This document shows positions 62,091 to 64,000 of a DNA stretch of 64,000 nt, piece after piece (positions within the stretch are counted from its first letter, which is position 1; every line of letters starts with the position of its first letter). The position numbers and the translations under genes are program-made. The notes beneath the pieces were generated by a model, which was not told the DNA's origin, did no database searches, and was given only the letters and a program-made list of their open reading frames with translations. Origin of the DNA: Clostridia bacterium. GTDB lineage: Bacteria > Bacillota > Clostridia > Oscillospirales > RGIG577. The stretch lies in assembly GCA_017513095.1 (NCBI GenBank), contig JAFWDJ010000012.1, forward strand, positions 1-64,000. The letters are read 5' to 3'.

Positions 62091-62123
62091 TTAGACTTAG
62101 ATTAAAGAAGGAGGCTGCAAAAT

Positions 62124-63197
62124 ATGCCTTTTGAGCTGCAGAATGAGGTTGAAAACGTAGTAAAAATAAAGGTTATAGGCGTCGGAGGCGGCGGCAATAA
62201 CGCTTTGAACAGAATGATAAAGGCAAACGTCCGCGGCATCGAATACGTTGCGATAAACACGGACAAGCAGGCGCTCAAACGCTCTCAGGCTACATATAAG
62301 ATTTCGATAGGCGAAAAGCTTACCGGAGGCAAGGGCGCGGGCGGCATCCCCGAAAGAGGACAGAAGGCCGCAGAGGAGAGCCGCGAGGAAATAGAGTCCG
62401 TTTTAAACGACGTCGATATGGTGTTCATCACCGCCGGCATGGGCGGAGGCACCGGTACGGGCGCCGCTCCCGTAGTTGCGTCTTTGGCAAAGCAGAGAGG
62501 CATTCTCACCGTGGGCATCGTTACGAAGCCCTTTGAATTCGAGGGCAAGCGCAAGATGGAGCAGGCCGAAAAGGGCATCGAGCTTTTAAAGGACAGCGTG
62601 GACGCTCTCATCCTTATCCCCAACGAGAGATTAAAGCTCGTTACCGATCAGAAGATCACGCTCATCAACGCGTTCCAGATAGCCGACGACGTGCTTTTGC
62701 AGGCGCTTCAGAGCATATCGGATCTCATTCAGACCGAGGCTATGATAAATCTTGACTTCGCTGACGTGACCTCCGTAATGAAGGACGCGGGCTACGCTCA
62801 TATGGGCATGGGACGCGCGAAGGGCAAGGAGAAGGCGGAGGAAGCGGCTCAGAACGCTATCTCAAGCCCGCTTCTTGAGACGAGCATCAACGGCGCAAAG
62901 CGCGTGCTTATAAACTTCACCGGCTCGGCGGACATCGAGCTTTCGGAGATCGAGCTTGCAGCTACGATGATTCAGAAGTCGGCTCATCCCGACGCGAACA
63001 TCATCTTCGGCGTTGCGCTTGACGATTCGCTCGAGGACGAGATCTGCGTTACCGTTATCGCTACGGGCTTCGAGGATACGGAAGGTGCTTCGGGCTCCGA
63101 TTCGGGCAGCCTTTTCGGGGACGGTCCCGCTCCGGCAAAGCAGGAGAACAAGAGCATCGACGACGACTGGAACGTCTTCGGACTTTTCGACAAATAA
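62124..63197 (+). CDS. ftsZ: Cell division protein FtsZ, second copy
   Basis: A 357-residue protein behind AGAAGGAGG, by eye about 70 percent identical to its neighbour over the GTPase domain. GGGTGTGAAP and NLDFADV are intact. It begins MPFELQNEVENVVKIKVIGV, mirroring MPFETQNEMDNVVDIKVIGV, which shows a recent tandem duplication followed by divergence. The tail differs: it is Gly/Ser/Ala-rich and ends DDDWNVFGLFDK. Probably cotranscribed with the first copy and ended by the hairpin at 63211. Confidence 0.94.
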   Translation: MPFELQNEVENVVKIKVIGVGGGGNNALNRMIKANVRGIEYVAINTDKQALKRSQATYKISIGEKLTGGKGAGGIPERGQKAAEESREEIESVLNDVDMVFITAGMGGGTGTGAAPVVASLAKQRGILTVGIVTKPFEFEGKRKMEQAEKGIELLKDSVDALILIPNERLKLVTDQKITLINAFQIADDVLLQALQSISDLIQTEAMINLDFADVTSVMKDAGYAHMGMGRAKGKEKAEEAAQNAISSPLLETSINGAKRVLINFTGSADIELSEIELAATMIQKSAHPDANIIFGVALDDSLEDEICVTVIATGFEDTEGASGSDSGSLFGDGPAPAKQENKSIDDDWNVFGLFDK

Positions 63198-63210
63198 GAA
63201 AGCATTATTT

Positions 63211-63236
63211 AAAAGCGGGCAGTTCTGCCCGCTTTT
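63211..63236. terminator. Bidirectional terminator between ftsZ pair and feoB
   Basis: AAAAGCGGGCA and TGCCCGCTTTT form an 11-bp stem with a 4-base loop between the convergent genes. Confidence 0.92.
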
Positions 63237-63240
63237 ATGT

Positions 63241-64000
63241 TTATAATCCGAACAGCCGCATTATATTTGCGGCGGCGAAGCATAATACGAAGCCGCACGC
63301 GGCGGGTACGAGCATTGACAAGGCAGTCCATCCCGGGCTGCCGCTTTCTTTTTTTATCGTAAGCAGCGTAGTCGAGCAGGGCCAGTGCACAAGGGTAAAA
63401 AGAAGCGTGCATATGGCCGTCGAGACGCTCCAGCCGTTCGCAAGCAACAGCTCGCGCACGCCCGAAAGGCTTTCGATGGCGCATACCGAGCCCGAGGCCA
63501 TATAGCCCATCACGATGAGCGGGAAGACTATCTCGTTTGCGGGAAAGCCTAAAATAAACGCGATAAGTATAACGCCGTCAAGCCCGCAAAGCCGCGCGAA
63601 AGGATCAAGGAACGCGGCGCAGTGCAAAAACAGGCTTTTATCCCCGACGCAGACGTTCGCAAGCAGCCATATCACAAGCCCCGCGGGCGCGGCGACCGAC
63701 GCGGCGCGTCCCAATACGAATATTATCCTGTCCTTAAGGCTTTCCATGATGACGCGGCCGACGCGCGGCATACGATAGGGCGGAAGCTCGAGGATGAACG
63801 ACGAGGGAACGCCGCGAAGGCACGTCACGGACAGAAGCCTTGAGACTAAAAGCGTAAGAAGCACGCCCAAAAGGATCACGCCCGCGAGGATCAGCGCCGG
63901 CACGAGCGTGCCGCCCGTGACGGCGCTCCCCGCGAAGAACATCGTAATAATCGCGATAAGCGAGGGGAAGCGCCCGTTGCAGGGCACGAACGAATTTGTG
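63241..64000 (-). CDS. feoB: Ferrous iron transporter FeoB, C-terminal part (5' partial)
   Basis: The frame is open at the right window edge; codons for TNSFV continue upstream of the GTG at 63987, so that GTG is internal. The visible about 253 residues are the membrane part with gate domains. They include FVPCNGRFPSLIAI (the conserved cysteine motif of FeoB), FILELPPYRMP, GFPANEIVFPLIVMGYM and VHWPCSTTLLTIKKE. The GTPase domain lies outside the window. FeoB imports Fe2+ across the cytoplasmic membrane. FeoA is not visible on the 3' side. Confidence 0.9.
   Translation of the reverse strand, partial: TNSFVPCNGRFPSLIAIITMFFAGSAVTGGTLVPALILAGVILLGVLLTLLVSRLLSVTCLRGVPSSFILELPPYRMPRVGRVIMESLKDRIIFVLGRAASVAAPAGLVIWLLANVCVGDKSLFLHCAAFLDPFARLCGLDGVILIAFILGFPANEIVFPLIVMGYMASGSVCAIESLSGVRELLLANGWSVSTAICTLLFTLVHWPCSTTLLTIKKESGSPGWTALSMLVPAACGFVLCFAAANIMRLFGL

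Overview
This window looks like a chromosomal segment of an uncultured, gut-type, spore-forming Clostridia (Firmicutes). The pointers are yqfC, yqfD and ylbJ sporulation genes, Firmicutes synteny blocks (ylxM-ffh-rpsP-khpA-rimM-trmD and yqfC-yqfD-phoH-ybeY-dgkA-era-recO-mutS2), a meso-diaminopimelate-type MurE, S-layer homology domains, and very large BspA-like leucine-rich-repeat surface proteins. AUA is a common isoleucine codon and TTG/GTG starts are frequent. No tRNA, rRNA or CRISPR array was seen.

Layout. Bases 1-15.1 kb are an accessory surface-protein region. It holds three BspA-like LRR/fibronectin-III proteins (the first cut by the window edge), a comF gene truncated at its 3' end, two paralogous thiamine-binding proteins under a TPP riboswitch, a YbgC-type thioesterase, a DacF-like D,D-carboxypeptidase homologue that has lost its catalytic motifs, and a ComEA-like DNA-binding protein. 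From 15.2 to 20.1 kb lie a parE-parC type topoisomerase pair (parE apparently starts at AUA) and an HD-domain nucleotidase. From 20.1 to 21.7 kb is a repeat island followed by an IS200-type element. From 21.7 to 32.6 kb are sporulation and housekeeping genes plus galE and a pyridoxal kinase homologue. A fourth BspA-like protein, with SLH domains, sits at 32.7-34.5 kb.

From 34.6 to 43.7 kb a co-directional run carries signal-recognition, ribosome and tRNA-modification genes, then murJ, an O-antigen-ligase-like polymerase, a glycosyltransferase and two DUF4330-like membrane proteins. HPr, uvrC, rsmD, coaD and a coiled-coil protein follow. From 47.7 to 63.2 kb is the division and cell-wall (dcw) cluster: mraZ, rsmH, ftsL, a PASTA-containing class B PBP, murE, murF, mraY, ftsW, murG, murA, ftsQ and two tandem ftsZ genes. 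murD and ftsA are absent from it. The window ends inside an oppositely oriented feoB.

Functionally the window couples lipid II synthesis and export (MurE, MurF, MraY, MurG, MurJ, undecaprenol kinase) and septal synthesis (FtsW, PBP, FtsL, FtsQ, FtsZ) with a surface dominated by repetitive BspA proteins. The least ordinary items are the catalytically degenerate DacF homologue with a long basic tail, the tandem ftsZ pair with non-canonical C-terminal peptides, the AUA start of parE behind a near-perfect Shine-Dalgarno, the TPP-riboswitch-controlled pair of thiamine-binding proteins, and several unexplained RNA-structure-like elements (upstream of rimM, and around the murA ribosome-binding site).
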